From: SIG440 sp045645805
Lineage (GTDB): Bacteria > Bacillota > Clostridia > Monoglobales > Monoglobaceae
Direction of reading: 5' to 3'
Length of the DNA: 49,001 nucleotides
Assembly: GCA_045645805.1 (NCBI GenBank)
Contig: JAZRJL010000076.1
Span: 1 to 49,001, forward strand
Position numbers and translations under genes: made by a program. Positions within the stretch are counted from its first letter, which is position 1. Every line of letters starts with the position of its first letter. The notes below the pieces were generated by a model. That model did no database searches, was not told the origin of the DNA, and saw nothing but the letters and a program-made list of their open reading frames with translations. Positions 40,351 through 49,001 of this stretch are shown here, one piece after another.

Positions 40351-41208
40351 CTATTCTTTCAATTCGTCGGGAACCTCACCAATTTCTTCGGTCTTTCCCT
40401 TTTTAAGAACCTTTACATCCTTGGCATCAAGGAACTTAAAGCTGGGTTCCTCAGCCGAGCCAAAGCGAACCTTTATAAGCCCTTTCAGCACAAAGGTATC
40501 ACAAACAACGCCACGCTCACCATCATACTCAACCAAAGCACCCTTGCCCGGAACCTTTTTGAGCAAATCCTCATAAGCAACCTGCTCGTACTGAAGACAG
40601 CACATAAGTCTGCCACAAATGCCCGAAATTTTTGTCGGATTAAGGGAAAGTCCCTGATCCTTTGCCATACGTATTGATACGGGATGAAAATCACTTAAAA
40701 ATGTAGAACAACAAAGCGGTCTGCCGCAACCGCCCAAAGCACCAAGGGTCTTTGCCTCGTCACGGACACCCATCTGCCGAAGCTCAATACGTGTCTTGAA
40801 TATTCCAGCAAGACTTTTTACAAGTTCACGAAAGTCAACTCTGCCGTCTGCTGTAAAGTAAAACAGAATCTTACTTCCATCAAAGGTGTACTCGGTACTG
40901 ATAAGCTTCATTTCAAGCTTATGCTCACGAATTTGCTGAAGGGCAATGTCAAATGCTTCTTTTTCCTTTTTCTTATTCTTTTCAAGCCTTTCATAATCCG
41001 CAGGGGTAGCCGGACGGATTATAGGCTTAAGCGGTGCAACGATTTCAGAATCATCAATCTCCCGATTAGGTGCTGCAACAAAGCCAAATTCCGTACCCCG
41101 TGCGGTTTCCACAATCACTCCGTCGCCGCTTTTAAGTTTAAAGCCCTTGGGGTCAAAATAATACAGCTTTCCGGCTTTATTAAATTTTATTCCTATAACC
41201 TCTGTCAT
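40351..41208 (-). CDS. ricT: RicT (YaaT, PSP1-domain) RNA-processing regulator
   Basis: A 285-residue PSP1 protein. The paired cysteine motifs ALGGCGRPLCCSTFL and SGICGRLMCCLQYE, which help hold iron-sulfur clusters in the Ric (Y) complex of Bacillus, are intact. EKEAFDIALQQIREHKLEMK and YTFDGSKILFYFTADGRVDF are also typical. With RicA and RicF it modulates RNase Y cleavage and sporulation/competence. Its start overlaps the holB end by 29 bases. Confidence 0.92.
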   Translation of the reverse strand: MTEVIGIKFNKAGKLYYFDPKGFKLKSGDGVIVETARGTEFGFVAAPNREIDDSEIVAPLKPIIRPATPADYERLEKNKKKEKEAFDIALQQIREHKLEMKLISTEYTFDGSKILFYFTADGRVDFRELVKSLAGIFKTRIELRQMGVRDEAKTLGALGGCGRPLCCSTFLSDFHPVSIRMAKDQGLSLNPTKISGICGRLMCCLQYEQVAYEDLLKKVPGKGALVEYDGERGVVCDTFVLKGLIKVRFGSAEEPSFKFLDAKDVKVLKKGKTEEIGEVPDELKE

Positions 41209-42217
41209 TTATTGCCTCCCACAATTCCAAGCTAAGGCATTGAACACTCAAAGCATAGCTTATGTTCTTTGAAAAATATTCTCTGTATTTAAGTAGTATC
41301 TCAAGCAGCCTAAGGGGTGTCTTGTCAGAAACCGAGGCTGCAAGCTTGTTAATAATCGTTTTTTTATCGGAATTTACAATTTTTTCGCCCATTTTGGTCT
41401 TTTTGATGTACATTAAATCACAAAAAACCGATTGCATAACGTCCATTATAAATTCCTGCTCATCCTTGTTGTTTTTTAAAACCAAAACAAGGTCGTATAT
41501 ACTTTTTCTTCTGCCCTCCGAAAGTGCCGCAATACTGTTTACAAGCTCACTCCGAAGCTCTGCCGCATCGGTATTTTCCAAAAGTTCTTTCGCCTTACCT
41601 ATGCTTCCCTGACACATCTTTGCGGCAAGGTCAATCCTGTCTGTATCATCAAAATCACAATCCTTTACAAGATATTCCCTGATCAGGGCCTCATCAAGGG
41701 GATAGAATTTCAAAACAGGAGCTCTTGACAAAATTGTAGGCAAAAAGCTGTTTGAATTTTCAGCAAGCAAAATCATAGTACAGTATGCCGGTGGCTCTTC
41801 AAGAACCTTAAGCAAACTATTCTGGGCAAAAACATTCATTGTATCCGATTTAGGGATTATATAAATTTTTCGTTCTGAGGCGTAGGGCTTGATATAAACA
41901 TCACGTTTCATATTGCGAATTGTATCCACAAGTATATCGGCGGACTTTTTGGACTTGTCATAAAGCTGATTGGTAACCACCACCATATCTGGATGGTTGT
42001 CCGACATGCATTGACTGCAGCTTTTGCAAACTCCGCAAGCATCACCGTTTTGGGAATTTTCGCACAAAAGCAGACTTGCAAAAGCCTTTGCCATTGAAAG
42101 CTTCCCCACTCCTTCAGGGCCTTCAAAAATATAGGCATGTCCCACTCTGCCGGATTTCACGCCGGAAGTAAGAACCTCTTTTATTCTATTATGCCCGATT
42201 ATTTCAGAAAACCGCAC
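41180..42217 (-). CDS. holB: DNA polymerase III delta' subunit
   Basis: A 345-residue AAA+ clamp-loader subunit starting at a GTG. MRFSEIIGHNRIKEVLTSG, Walker A-like FEGPEGVGKLSMAKA, a four-Cys zinc module (CGVCKSCSQC), KVLEEPPAYC and the sensor region PTILSRAPVLKF are seen. The SRC triad reads SRA, so the arginine finger is kept. It works with DnaX and HolA to load the sliding clamp. It overlaps ricT, the usual Firmicutes pair. Confidence 0.92.
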   Translation of the reverse strand: MRFSEIIGHNRIKEVLTSGVKSGRVGHAYIFEGPEGVGKLSMAKAFASLLLCENSQNGDACGVCKSCSQCMSDNHPDMVVVTNQLYDKSKKSADILVDTIRNMKRDVYIKPYASERKIYIIPKSDTMNVFAQNSLLKVLEEPPAYCTMILLAENSNSFLPTILSRAPVLKFYPLDEALIREYLVKDCDFDDTDRIDLAAKMCQGSIGKAKELLENTDAAELRSELVNSIAALSEGRRKSIYDLVLVLKNNKDEQEFIMDVMQSVFCDLMYIKKTKMGEKIVNSDKKTIINKLAASVSDKTPLRLLEILLKYREYFSKNISYALSVQCLSLELWEAINDRGYRNKI

Positions 42218-42231
42218 GTTTTCACCAATCC

Positions 42232-43614
42232 TTAAAATTTAATTTTTTCTCTGATATATTCTACAAGGTCATCAATCTTAACTCTTTCCTGAGCCATGGT
42301 ATCACGGTCACGAACTGTAACAGCACCATCTTCCTCCGAATCAAAGTCATAGGTAATGCAGAATGGTGTACCTATCTCATCCTGACGGCGATAACGCTTA
42401 CCGATACTTCCTGCTTCGTCATATTCGCACATAAACTCAGCTGCAAGCTTTGAATAAACCTCGCCGGCACCCTCAGCCAACTTCTTTGAAAGGGGCAGAA
42501 TTGCCGCCTTAACAGGTGCAAGTGCAGGATGGAATCTCATAACTGTACGGATATCGTTCTTTTCCGCATCCACAACTTCCTCATCATAAGCCTCGCAAAG
42601 GAATGCAAGTGTCACACGGTCTGCACCAAGTGATGGTTCAACGCAGTAAGGAATATACTTCTCGTTTGTTTCAGGGTCGTTGTATTCAAACTTCTCGCCA
42701 CTGTGATTTGCGTGCTGCTTAAGGTCAAAATCTGTTCTGTCAGCAATGCCCCAAAGCTCGCCCCAACCAAAGGGGAACATAAATTCAATATCGGTTGTAC
42801 CCTTGCTGTAATGTGAAAGCTCTTCCTTTTCGTGGTCACGCATCTTGATATTTTCCTCAGCAACACCAAGTGAAAGTAACCAGTTTTTGCAGAAATCCTT
42901 CCAGTAAGCAAACCATTCAAGGTCTGTACCGGGCTTGCAGAAGAACTCAAGCTCCATCTGCTCAAACTCACGGGTTCTGAAAGTGAAGTTTCCGGGAGTA
43001 ATTTCGTTTCTGAACGACTTACCCACCTGACCGATACCAAAGGGAACCTTCTTTCTTGATGTTCTCTGAACATTCTTGAAGTTTACAAAAATTCCCTGTG
43101 CAGTTTCAGGTCTTAAATAAATCTCACTTGAACTATCCTCGGTAACGCCCTGGAAGGTCTTGAACATAAGATTGAACTTTCTTATATCAGTAAAGTTGTG
43201 CTTTCCACAATTAGGGCACTTAAGGTCCTGCTCGTTAATGAAAGCAAGCATTTTTTCGTCTGACCAGCCGTCAGCTGATACGCCTGCAGCATCTTCAATA
43301 AGCTTGTCCGCTCTGAAACGTGTCTTACATTCCTTACAATCCATAAGAGGGTCTGAAAATCCGCCAACGTGACCTGATGCAACCCAGGTCTGGGGGTTCA
43401 TAAGAATTGCAGCATCAAGACCTACATTATATGGACTTTCCTGAATAAACTTTTTCCACCATGCACGCTTTACGTTGTTTTTAAGCTCAACCCCCAAAGG
43501 ACCGTAATCCCATGTGTTTGCCAAGCCTCCGTATATTTCAGAACCGGGATAAACAAATCCGCGGCCCTTACAAAGTGCAACTACCTTTTCCATTGTTTTT
43601 TCTGTGTTTTTCAT
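42232..43614 (-). CDS. glyQS: Glycyl-tRNA synthetase (homodimeric class II)
   Basis: A 460-residue enzyme of the eukaryote-like alpha2 type rather than the alpha-beta form. Markers: GFVYPGSEIYGGLANTWDYG, LRPETAQGIFVNFKNV, FGIGQVGKSFRNEITPGNF (motif 2), EFFCKPG, and GADRVTLAFLCEAY (motif 3). A zinc site is likely in CKECKTRFRADK with CPNCGKHNF. The anticodon domain is at the end (LAPVKAAILPLSKKLAEGA). It is transcribed from its own promoter. Confidence 0.97.
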   Translation of the reverse strand: MKNTEKTMEKVVALCKGRGFVYPGSEIYGGLANTWDYGPLGVELKNNVKRAWWKKFIQESPYNVGLDAAILMNPQTWVASGHVGGFSDPLMDCKECKTRFRADKLIEDAAGVSADGWSDEKMLAFINEQDLKCPNCGKHNFTDIRKFNLMFKTFQGVTEDSSSEIYLRPETAQGIFVNFKNVQRTSRKKVPFGIGQVGKSFRNEITPGNFTFRTREFEQMELEFFCKPGTDLEWFAYWKDFCKNWLLSLGVAEENIKMRDHEKEELSHYSKGTTDIEFMFPFGWGELWGIADRTDFDLKQHANHSGEKFEYNDPETNEKYIPYCVEPSLGADRVTLAFLCEAYDEEVVDAEKNDIRTVMRFHPALAPVKAAILPLSKKLAEGAGEVYSKLAAEFMCEYDEAGSIGKRYRRQDEIGTPFCITYDFDSEEDGAVTVRDRDTMAQERVKIDDLVEYIREKIKF

Positions 43615-43702
43615 TTTATCACTCAGCCTTTCTTTAAGACAATTTTAACTTTTGTAATTGAAAAAGCAAATTTTACCCATTGTATAAAATTATACAGTAT
43701 AA

Positions 43703-43731
43703 AGTATATCACATCTTTTCAAAATCTGCAA
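43703..43731 (-). promoter_or_regulatory. Promoter of glyQS
   Basis: TTGCAG (43726-43731) and TATACT (43703-43708) with a 17-base spacer on the minus strand. The remaining leader is about 80 bases, too short for a T-box, and shows no T-box bulge sequence. Confidence 0.7.
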
Positions 43732-43796
43732 GGTTTTTTAACTCAATTTTATATTTTTCTTAACAATTCCAATCCCATAATAACATCACTACAAAA

Positions 43797-43838
43797 AACA
43801 GTCGTTTTTACCCATCAAACAGGCAAAAAACGACTGTT
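43797..43838 (-). terminator. Terminator of the pyrH-rseP operon
   Basis: AACAGTCGTTTTT pairs with AAAAACGACTGTT over 13 bp, followed by T-rich sequence on the minus strand, 18 bases after the rseP stop. Confidence 0.88.
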
Positions 43839-43855
43839 ACTTTTTCAATAAAACT

Positions 43856-44899
43856 TTAAAAATGAGCAGAAATCAATCTTGTAATATCATTCCAGGTTAC
43901 AAACACCATAAACCCGAGCAAAAGTACAAGTCCTACAAAATGAACAACACCCTCTTTTTCAGGTGGAATAGGCTTTCTGCGAATTGCTTCAATAATAACA
44001 AAAAGAATTCTGCCACCGTCAAGCGCAGGTATTGGAAGAAGATTCATAATCCCAATATTTACCGATAAAAACCCCGCCAGATACAAAAGGGCAACAAAGC
44101 CGCCTGTCTGTGCCTGAGTATTCATCGCCTCCACAACTCCCACCGGTCCTGAAACCTCGGTAATTTTTGCCTGACCACCTAAAAGCATTTTAAGGGAAAC
44201 AAAAACCAGCTTTCCCATCCATACCGTCTGATAAAAGCTTTCACGCAGCACCGTACCAATGTTTGCATTTTGAATTTCAGGAACAATCCCTACAAGATAC
44301 GCAGGCGTCCCGTCGGTATACTGTGTCTCAATGGGTTTAAATGTCTGAACAAAGCTTTTTCCGTCACGGACAACTTCAATTTCACATTCATCACCACCGC
44401 TTTGCTGCATTGCAAAGTCAAGGTCCTTTTTAATTTTCACCTTATATTCATTAAGTCTTACAATCCTGTCCCCCGGCTGAAGCACATCATAAAGTGAGGA
44501 CTTTTCCATTACCGAGTCAACCGTAGTGGTAGGTATTCCGCTTGAAGAATAGAAAACCGAAACAAATACAACTGAAATCAAAAAACCAAGAACAATATTC
44601 ATCGCCGCTCCTGCAACAAGAACAAGAAATCTTGCATACCATGGTTTTTGCGAGAACGACCCGTCCTTGTCCTCTGAAACCGAGTCTTCACCCTCAAGGC
44701 TGCAAAAGCCGCCCAAAGGTATTGCACGTACCGAATATACCGTTCCGTTTTTTTCTTTTGAAAAAATTTTCGGTCCCATTCCTATGGCAAATTCATTTAC
44801 CGTAATTTTAAACAGCCGTGCCACAAAAAAATGTCCAAATTCATGCACGAAAACAATAATCGAAAAGAATATAAGTGTTAATATTACAGACCAGAGCAT
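43856..44899 (-). CDS. rseP: RIP metalloprotease RseP (site-2 protease)
   Basis: A 347-residue polytopic membrane protease. The zinc site HEFGH is at residues 19-23 in the first helix, the third ligand in NLLPIPALDGGRILF near residue 285, and a PDZ domain lies between (YDVLQPGDRIVRLNEYKV). It cleaves membrane-buried anti-sigma factors and signal peptides. It closes the operon after dxr, as in most Firmicutes. Confidence 0.95.
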   Translation of the reverse strand: MLWSVILTLIFFSIIVFVHEFGHFFVARLFKITVNEFAIGMGPKIFSKEKNGTVYSVRAIPLGGFCSLEGEDSVSEDKDGSFSQKPWYARFLVLVAGAAMNIVLGFLISVVFVSVFYSSSGIPTTTVDSVMEKSSLYDVLQPGDRIVRLNEYKVKIKKDLDFAMQQSGGDECEIEVVRDGKSFVQTFKPIETQYTDGTPAYLVGIVPEIQNANIGTVLRESFYQTVWMGKLVFVSLKMLLGGQAKITEVSGPVGVVEAMNTQAQTGGFVALLYLAGFLSVNIGIMNLLPIPALDGGRILFVIIEAIRRKPIPPEKEGVVHFVGLVLLLGFMVFVTWNDITRLISAHF

Positions 44900-44928
44900 C
44901 TATTTCTGTCCTTTCTGTGATTTTTGAT

Positions 44929-46074
44929 TTAGCTCAGACCAAAGCTTTGCCTGATTTCCTTGTCTGTGTTAATTATATCCACAAGCGACGGGTTTGATAT
45001 ATTGTTATATTTACTCAAAACCTCGCCAACATATTCCCCTATTCCCAAAAACGAAAGCTTGTCCTTTAAAAACGCCGACACTGCAAGCTCGTTTGCAGCG
45101 TTCAAAACAGTGGGCATTATGCCACCCTGTCTGCCTGCCTGCTTTGCAAGTGCAAGGCACTTAAAGGTTTCTTCGTCAGGCTTTGCAAAGGTCATATTTG
45201 CAAGCTCCGCAAAATCAATGCTTTTGTCAGGCGAAGGCAACCTTTTGGGATAAGTAAATGCATACTGAATAGGATGCTTCATTGACGGCAGGCTTAGCTG
45301 TGCAATCGTGCTTTTGTCACAAAACTCCACCATTGAATGAATTATACTTTCACGGTGAACAACCACCTCAATGTCGTCAAAGCCCACATCAAACAACCAC
45401 CTTGCCTCAATCACCTCAAGACCCTTATTCATAAGGGTCGCACTGTCAATGGTTATTTTTGCACCCATTGACCAATTTGGGTGCTTAAGTGCCTGTTCCT
45501 TTTTTATGCCCTTCAATTCGTCTTTGGTTTTGCCAAAGAACGGACCGCCCGATGCTGTAAGCAGAATTTTCTTCAGTTCGCCACGATTTCCACCGTGGAG
45601 AGATTGAAAAATTGCCGAATGCTCGCTGTCAACTGGCAAAAGTCTTACATTATGCCGCTTTACCGCATCGGTAAAAAGGCTACCTGCTGTCACAAGAGTT
45701 TCCTTGTTGGCAAGGGCAATGTCCTTACCTGCCTCAATTGCCTTCATTGTGGGGACAAGTCCCGCAAAACCTACAATTGATGAAAGCACCATATCACACT
45801 TCTCAAGAGTCGCCGCCTCGCAAAGACCCTCTTCGCCTGTGCTGACCTTAATATCCGTATCTGCAAGCCGACACTTTAAATCGTTATACTTTTTCTCGTC
45901 CGCAACCACCGCAAGGGACGGCTTATAGCACCGCGCCTGAGCCTCCAACAGTTCCACATTGAAGTTCCCGGTAATTGCAAGAACTGTTATATCCTTTATT
46001 CCCTTTAAATCGTCAACAACCTCCAAGGCTTGTGTGCCAATAGAGCCTGTTGAGCCTAAAATTGAAATATTCAT
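44929..46074 (-). CDS. dxr: 1-deoxy-D-xylulose 5-phosphate reductoisomerase
   Basis: A 381-residue enzyme for the second step of the MEP isoprenoid pathway. NADPH-binding ILGSTGSIGTQALEVV opens the protein; ANKETLVTAGSL, LLPVDSEHSAIFQSLHG and HPNWSMGAKITIDSATLMNK carry the metal and substrate residues. It supplies isoprenoid precursors for UppS, encoded in the same operon. Confidence 0.96.
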   Translation of the reverse strand: MNISILGSTGSIGTQALEVVDDLKGIKDITVLAITGNFNVELLEAQARCYKPSLAVVADEKKYNDLKCRLADTDIKVSTGEEGLCEAATLEKCDMVLSSIVGFAGLVPTMKAIEAGKDIALANKETLVTAGSLFTDAVKRHNVRLLPVDSEHSAIFQSLHGGNRGELKKILLTASGGPFFGKTKDELKGIKKEQALKHPNWSMGAKITIDSATLMNKGLEVIEARWLFDVGFDDIEVVVHRESIIHSMVEFCDKSTIAQLSLPSMKHPIQYAFTYPKRLPSPDKSIDFAELANMTFAKPDEETFKCLALAKQAGRQGGIMPTVLNAANELAVSAFLKDKLSFLGIGEYVGEVLSKYNNISNPSLVDIINTDKEIRQSFGLS

Positions 46075-46086
46075 AAACCCTTCCTC

Positions 46087-46884
46087 TTATATCCCAACTA
46101 CATTAAGATAAATGTAAACCAGCGGAGCAACGGCGATTACACTGTCGAGCCTGTCGAGAATTCCGCCGTGACCAGGGAACAGACTTCCATAGTCCTTAAT
46201 ACCATATTTACGTTTAATAATTGATGCAGTAAGATCGCCAATCTGAGAAACAGGCGAAACAATCACTCCCAAAACCGCAAGCTTAACATAGCTTACATCA
46301 AGCATAAATGTCCTCTCAAGCAGCACACCATAAAGCATCAAGAATGCAATACACCCAACCGTTCCGCCTATTGACCCCTCGATTGTCTTTTTGGGGCTGA
46401 TTTCAGGGCAAAGCTTATGTTTTCCCAAAAAGACTCCCGTGAAGTATGCAAAAGTATCGGTGGCAAAAGCTCCAATAAACACAATCCACAAAAGAAGTGT
46501 GCCGTTTTGCAAGCCCTTTATGTCAATAAGGGTCGAAAGTAAAAACGGGATATATAAAAGGCTGAAAATCAAAATGCCTGCATCCTCAACTCCCATGGTT
46601 TTATGCTCCTTAAGCATAATGCAAAATACCGCAAAAAAGCCAATGTAAAACGCTGTCATATAAAGCTGTACCGGTATGTATGTCCTTGAACAAATCAAAA
46701 TCGCAGCAACATACCCAACCGCACACAATGCAGTGTGTTTATTTAATCCGGTTGCTTTGTAAAATTCAAAAAGACCCATAACCGCAATAATTGCAACCGC
46801 AGCCGAAATAACATAGACATTTGACAACAAAACCGCAACCAAAAGCGGAATCAACACAAGCGCCGTTATAATCCTTGTTTTCAT
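46087..46884 (-). CDS. cdsA: Phosphatidate cytidylyltransferase
   Basis: A 265-residue membrane enzyme making CDP-diacylglycerol. The ATG at 46884 with GGAGGA upstream is preferred over a TTG seven codons earlier. There are about seven hydrophobic helices, and the family signature is intact: ISPKKTIEGSIGG and IKDYGSLFPGHGGILDRLDS. It lies between uppS and dxr. Confidence 0.95.
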   Translation of the reverse strand: MKTRIITALVLIPLLVAVLLSNVYVISAAVAIIAVMGLFEFYKATGLNKHTALCAVGYVAAILICSRTYIPVQLYMTAFYIGFFAVFCIMLKEHKTMGVEDAGILIFSLLYIPFLLSTLIDIKGLQNGTLLLWIVFIGAFATDTFAYFTGVFLGKHKLCPEISPKKTIEGSIGGTVGCIAFLMLYGVLLERTFMLDVSYVKLAVLGVIVSPVSQIGDLTASIIKRKYGIKDYGSLFPGHGGILDRLDSVIAVAPLVYIYLNVVGI

Positions 46885-46907
46885 TTGTATTCCTCCAATT
46901 TGCAAAA

Positions 46908-46930
46908 TAGGCGGATATAAAATCCGCCTA
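46908..46930 (-). other. Hairpin between uppS and cdsA
   Basis: TAGGCGGAT and ATCCGCCTA form a perfect 9-bp stem around a 5-base loop inside the 51-base uppS-cdsA gap, followed by TTTTG on the minus strand. It may be a partial terminator or processing/stability site inside the operon. Confidence 0.6.
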
Positions 46931-46935
46931 AATTT

Positions 46936-47676
46936 TCATATTTTCCCAAATCTGCGGTTCCGTTTCTGATAATCGAGCACCGCTCGCTCCATATCCTTTT
47001 CCGAGAAGTCCGGCCAGTTTATAGAGTCAAACCAGAACTCTGCATATGCCGCCTGCCATAAAAGGAAGTTGGATAGACGTACCTCACCGCTTGGACGAAT
47101 AATCAAGTCAAGCTCGGGAACATCCTTGGTATACATCAAATTTGACATATACGCTTCATCAATGTCCTCGACCTTTATATTGCCGCTTTCTACATCCTTT
47201 GCGGCAAGCCTTGCTGCACGACAAATTTCATCTCTGCCGCCGTAGTTAAGGGCAATGTTAAGTACAAGTCCCGTATTATTTTTTGTATAATCCTCGGCAT
47301 AGAGAATTGCTTCCTTAATCTTATCCGAAAGAGGCGTGCGGTCACCAATAACACGAAGCACCACGTTTGTACCGCCAAACTGTTCCTCCACCTGTTGAAG
47401 ATACATATAAAGAAGCTCCATAAGTGCATCAACCTCTTTTTGAGGTCTGTTCCAGTTTTCGGTCGAAAATGCATATGCCGTAACAGACTTTACGCCTATG
47501 CTGTTGCAGTATATAACAATTTTTTTAAGAGTCTCCGCACCCATACGGTGTCCTGCACTTCGGGGCAGACCGTGACTTTTTGCCCATCTGCCATTGCCGT
47601 CCATAATTATCCCTATGTGCTGCGGAATATTATCCTTATCCAAAGTTGCCGTTTGCTTTCTTTTTTTAAAGAACAT
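46936..47676 (-). CDS. uppS: Undecaprenyl diphosphate synthase
   Basis: A 246-residue cis-prenyltransferase. Catalytic Asp is in IIMDGNGRWAKSHGLPRSAG, with AFSTENWNRP, LNIALNYGGRDEI and the C-terminal RPSGEVRLSNFLLWQAAYAE for IPP binding. The usual IRTSGE reads IRPSGE. It makes the C55 lipid carrier for peptidoglycan. It starts 4 bases after frr. Confidence 0.97.
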   Translation of the reverse strand: MFFKKRKQTATLDKDNIPQHIGIIMDGNGRWAKSHGLPRSAGHRMGAETLKKIVIYCNSIGVKSVTAYAFSTENWNRPQKEVDALMELLYMYLQQVEEQFGGTNVVLRVIGDRTPLSDKIKEAILYAEDYTKNNTGLVLNIALNYGGRDEICRAARLAAKDVESGNIKVEDIDEAYMSNLMYTKDVPELDLIIRPSGEVRLSNFLLWQAAYAEFWFDSINWPDFSEKDMERAVLDYQKRNRRFGKI

Positions 47677-47680
47677 AAGG

Positions 47681-48223
47681 TTATACCTCTAAGATTTCCT
47701 TTTCCTTTGCTGCAATAATTGTATCTACATTTGCAACAAACTTATCGGTAAGCTTCTGAATTTTTGTTTCAAGATTTTTAAGGTCGTCCTCGGTAATTTC
47801 TCCGTCCTTCTTCTGCTTTTTAAAGCCTTCAAGAGAGTCACGGCGAACGTTTCTGAGTGCTACCTTTGCTTCCTCGCCACGTTTTGAAATACCTTTAACA
47901 AGCTCTTTTCTTCTCTCCTCGGTAAGGGGAGGGAAATTAAGTCTTATTGTTTTGCCGTCGTTGTTTGGTGTAATACCAATATCAGACTTAAGTATAGCTT
48001 TTTCAATCTCGCCAAGGATTGAAGCATCCCATGGCTGAATTGTAATGCTTCTTGGCTCAGGAACAGCAATTGTACCCACCTGCTGAAGAGGAGTTGCCAC
48101 ACCGTAATATTCAACCGAAATCTTGTCTAAAATTGCAGGGTTTGCACGTCCTGCACGAATTGCCGCCAAATCATTTTCAAGAGCAGCTATTGCTTTATTC
48201 ATTCTTGCTTCTGCATTTTGCAT
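47681..48223 (-). CDS. frr: Ribosome recycling factor
   Basis: A 180-residue RRF starting at the ATG at 48223, with AGGTGG 8 bases upstream; a GTG four codons earlier overlaps that site. RAGRANPAILDKISVEYYGV, PWDASILGEIEKAILKSDIG and LTEERRKELVKGISKRGEEA are classic. It splits the post-termination ribosome with EF-G. Confidence 0.97.
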   Translation of the reverse strand: MQNAEARMNKAIAALENDLAAIRAGRANPAILDKISVEYYGVATPLQQVGTIAVPEPRSITIQPWDASILGEIEKAILKSDIGITPNNDGKTIRLNFPPLTEERRKELVKGISKRGEEAKVALRNVRRDSLEGFKKQKKDGEITEDDLKNLETKIQKLTDKFVANVDTIIAAKEKEILEV

Positions 48224-48253
48224 AATATAATCCACCTTTCAATTTTGATAAAT

Positions 48254-48958
48254 CTACTTTACGATTGTACCGATTTCCTCACCCATAACGGCACGTTTGA
48301 TATTTTCGGGGTCATCAAGACCAAATACCAGAATCGGTATACTGTTGTCCATACAAAGAGAAGTCGCTGTTGAGTCCATAACTCCAAGACCACGATTGAG
48401 TACATCAATGTAGCTAAGTGAGTCAAACTTAACTGCATTGGGGTTAATATGCGGGTCACTGTCGTAAACAGCATCAACCTTTTTGGCAAGAAGAATGATT
48501 TCTGCATCAATTTCTGCCGCACGAAGTGCCGCTGTTGTGTCTGTTGAGAAGAACGGGTTGCCCGTTCCGCAAGCAAAGATAACAACTCTTCCCTTTTCAA
48601 GATGACGCATTGCTTTGAGCCTTATATAAGGCTCAGCTATCTGACGCATTTCAATTGCAGTCTGAACACGGGTTGGAACACCCTGCTGCTCAAGCGCATC
48701 TAAAAGTGCAAGCGAATTGATAACCGTTGCAAGCATACCCATATGGTCTGCACGGGTGCGGTCCATACCCTCGCCTGTTCTACCGCGCCAGAAGTTTCCG
48801 CCGCCAACAACAATGGCAATTTCGCAACCCATATCTGCACATTCCTTGATTTTTGAAGCAATTGATGCAATCGTTTCATTGTCAAGACCAAAGCCTTTGC
48901 CACCTGCAAGTGCCTCTCCGCTTATTTTAAGCATTACTCTTTTGTACTTTATGGACAT
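48254..48958 (-). CDS. pyrH: UMP kinase
   Basis: A 234-residue hexameric bacterial UMP kinase. KRVMLKISGEALAGGKGFGL, IVVGGGNFWRGRTG, DRTRADHMGMLATVINSLAL, GTGNPFFSTDTTAALRA and KKVDAVYDSDPH are present. CGGAGGAA precedes the start. It is the first gene of the operon visible here; rpsB-tsf, often upstream, would lie beyond the window. Confidence 0.97.
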   Translation of the reverse strand: MSIKYKRVMLKISGEALAGGKGFGLDNETIASIASKIKECADMGCEIAIVVGGGNFWRGRTGEGMDRTRADHMGMLATVINSLALLDALEQQGVPTRVQTAIEMRQIAEPYIRLKAMRHLEKGRVVIFACGTGNPFFSTDTTAALRAAEIDAEIILLAKKVDAVYDSDPHINPNAVKFDSLSYIDVLNRGLGVMDSTATSLCMDNSIPILVFGLDDPENIKRAVMGEEIGTIVK

Positions 48959-49001
48959 AATCTACTGTTCCTCCGTTTATATATTAAAAAATATTTCACC
49001 C

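Noticed and set aside
43615..43702. A T-box leader before glyQS
   Set aside because: Only about 80 bases lie between promoter and start, with no T-box sequence or terminator pair.
1..49001. CRISPR arrays, transposases or rRNA genes
   Set aside because: No regularly spaced repeats, transposase motifs or rRNA sequence were seen.

Overview
This window looks like chromosomal DNA of a low-GC, endospore-forming Clostridia species. Supporting signs are a clostridial-type glycyl-tRNA synthetase (single-chain GlyQS), an L13 leader in front of rplM-rpsI, consensus TTGACA/TATAAT promoters, strong AGGAGG ribosome binding sites, and two sporulation genes (a bofA-family gene and a 27-codon spoVM). The genus cannot be fixed from the sequence alone.

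Layout: (1) 1-5244, plus strand: end of rplT, a FolT-like ECF transporter S component, a TrmH/SpoU RNA methyltransferase, dprA and topA. (2) 5315-20635: a compact phage-derived element. A continuous minus-strand series of about 24 genes runs from a small HTH regulator and a sigma-like regulator through terminase, portal, scaffold, capsid, connectors, tail tube, tail chaperone, Gp15, a short tape measure, distal tail and hub, fibres, holin and amidase. A divergent XRE repressor-like gene faces it. No integrase, excisionase, replication, recombination or packaging-site gene is visible, yet every structural and lysis gene is open. This is the most interesting object in the window: a candidate domesticated, PBSX-like or gene-transfer-agent-like particle locus of about 15 kb. 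(3) 20671-24985: upp, rplM-rpsI (convergent with upp), a degenerate histidine-kinase-like gene overlapping cca, and tRNA-Lys(CUU). (4) 25060-27080: a sugar-nucleotidyltransferase-like gene, rpmB, and two tiny minus-strand genes convergent with rpmB, one of them spoVM. (5) 27081-32630, plus strand: an SbcD/YhaO-like nuclease with its YhaN-like SMC-type ATPase, a TatD-linked-type radical SAM protein, a DUF2156 protein and bofA. (6) 32650-49001, minus strand: pyrH-frr-uppS-cdsA-dxr-rseP, then glyQS, holB-ricT, smc, ftsY and a UPF0182 membrane protein.

The housekeeping clusters follow familiar Firmicutes groupings: dprA-topA; rplM-rpsI; holB-ricT; smc-ftsY; and the pyrH-to-rseP run that links ribosome recycling, undecaprenyl synthesis, CDP-diacylglycerol synthesis, isoprenoid supply and site-2 proteolysis. 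Between genes there are several structured elements: two copies of a 150-bp three-hairpin repeat with compensatory changes, a tandem hairpin array between the phage portal and scaffold genes, a complex hairpin spacer between smc and ftsY, a structured RNA candidate with a tRNA-like T-arm just upstream of smc, and a terminator-shaped hairpin that buries the bofA ribosome binding site.

All functional calls rest on reading translated sequence and motifs; no database search was run.
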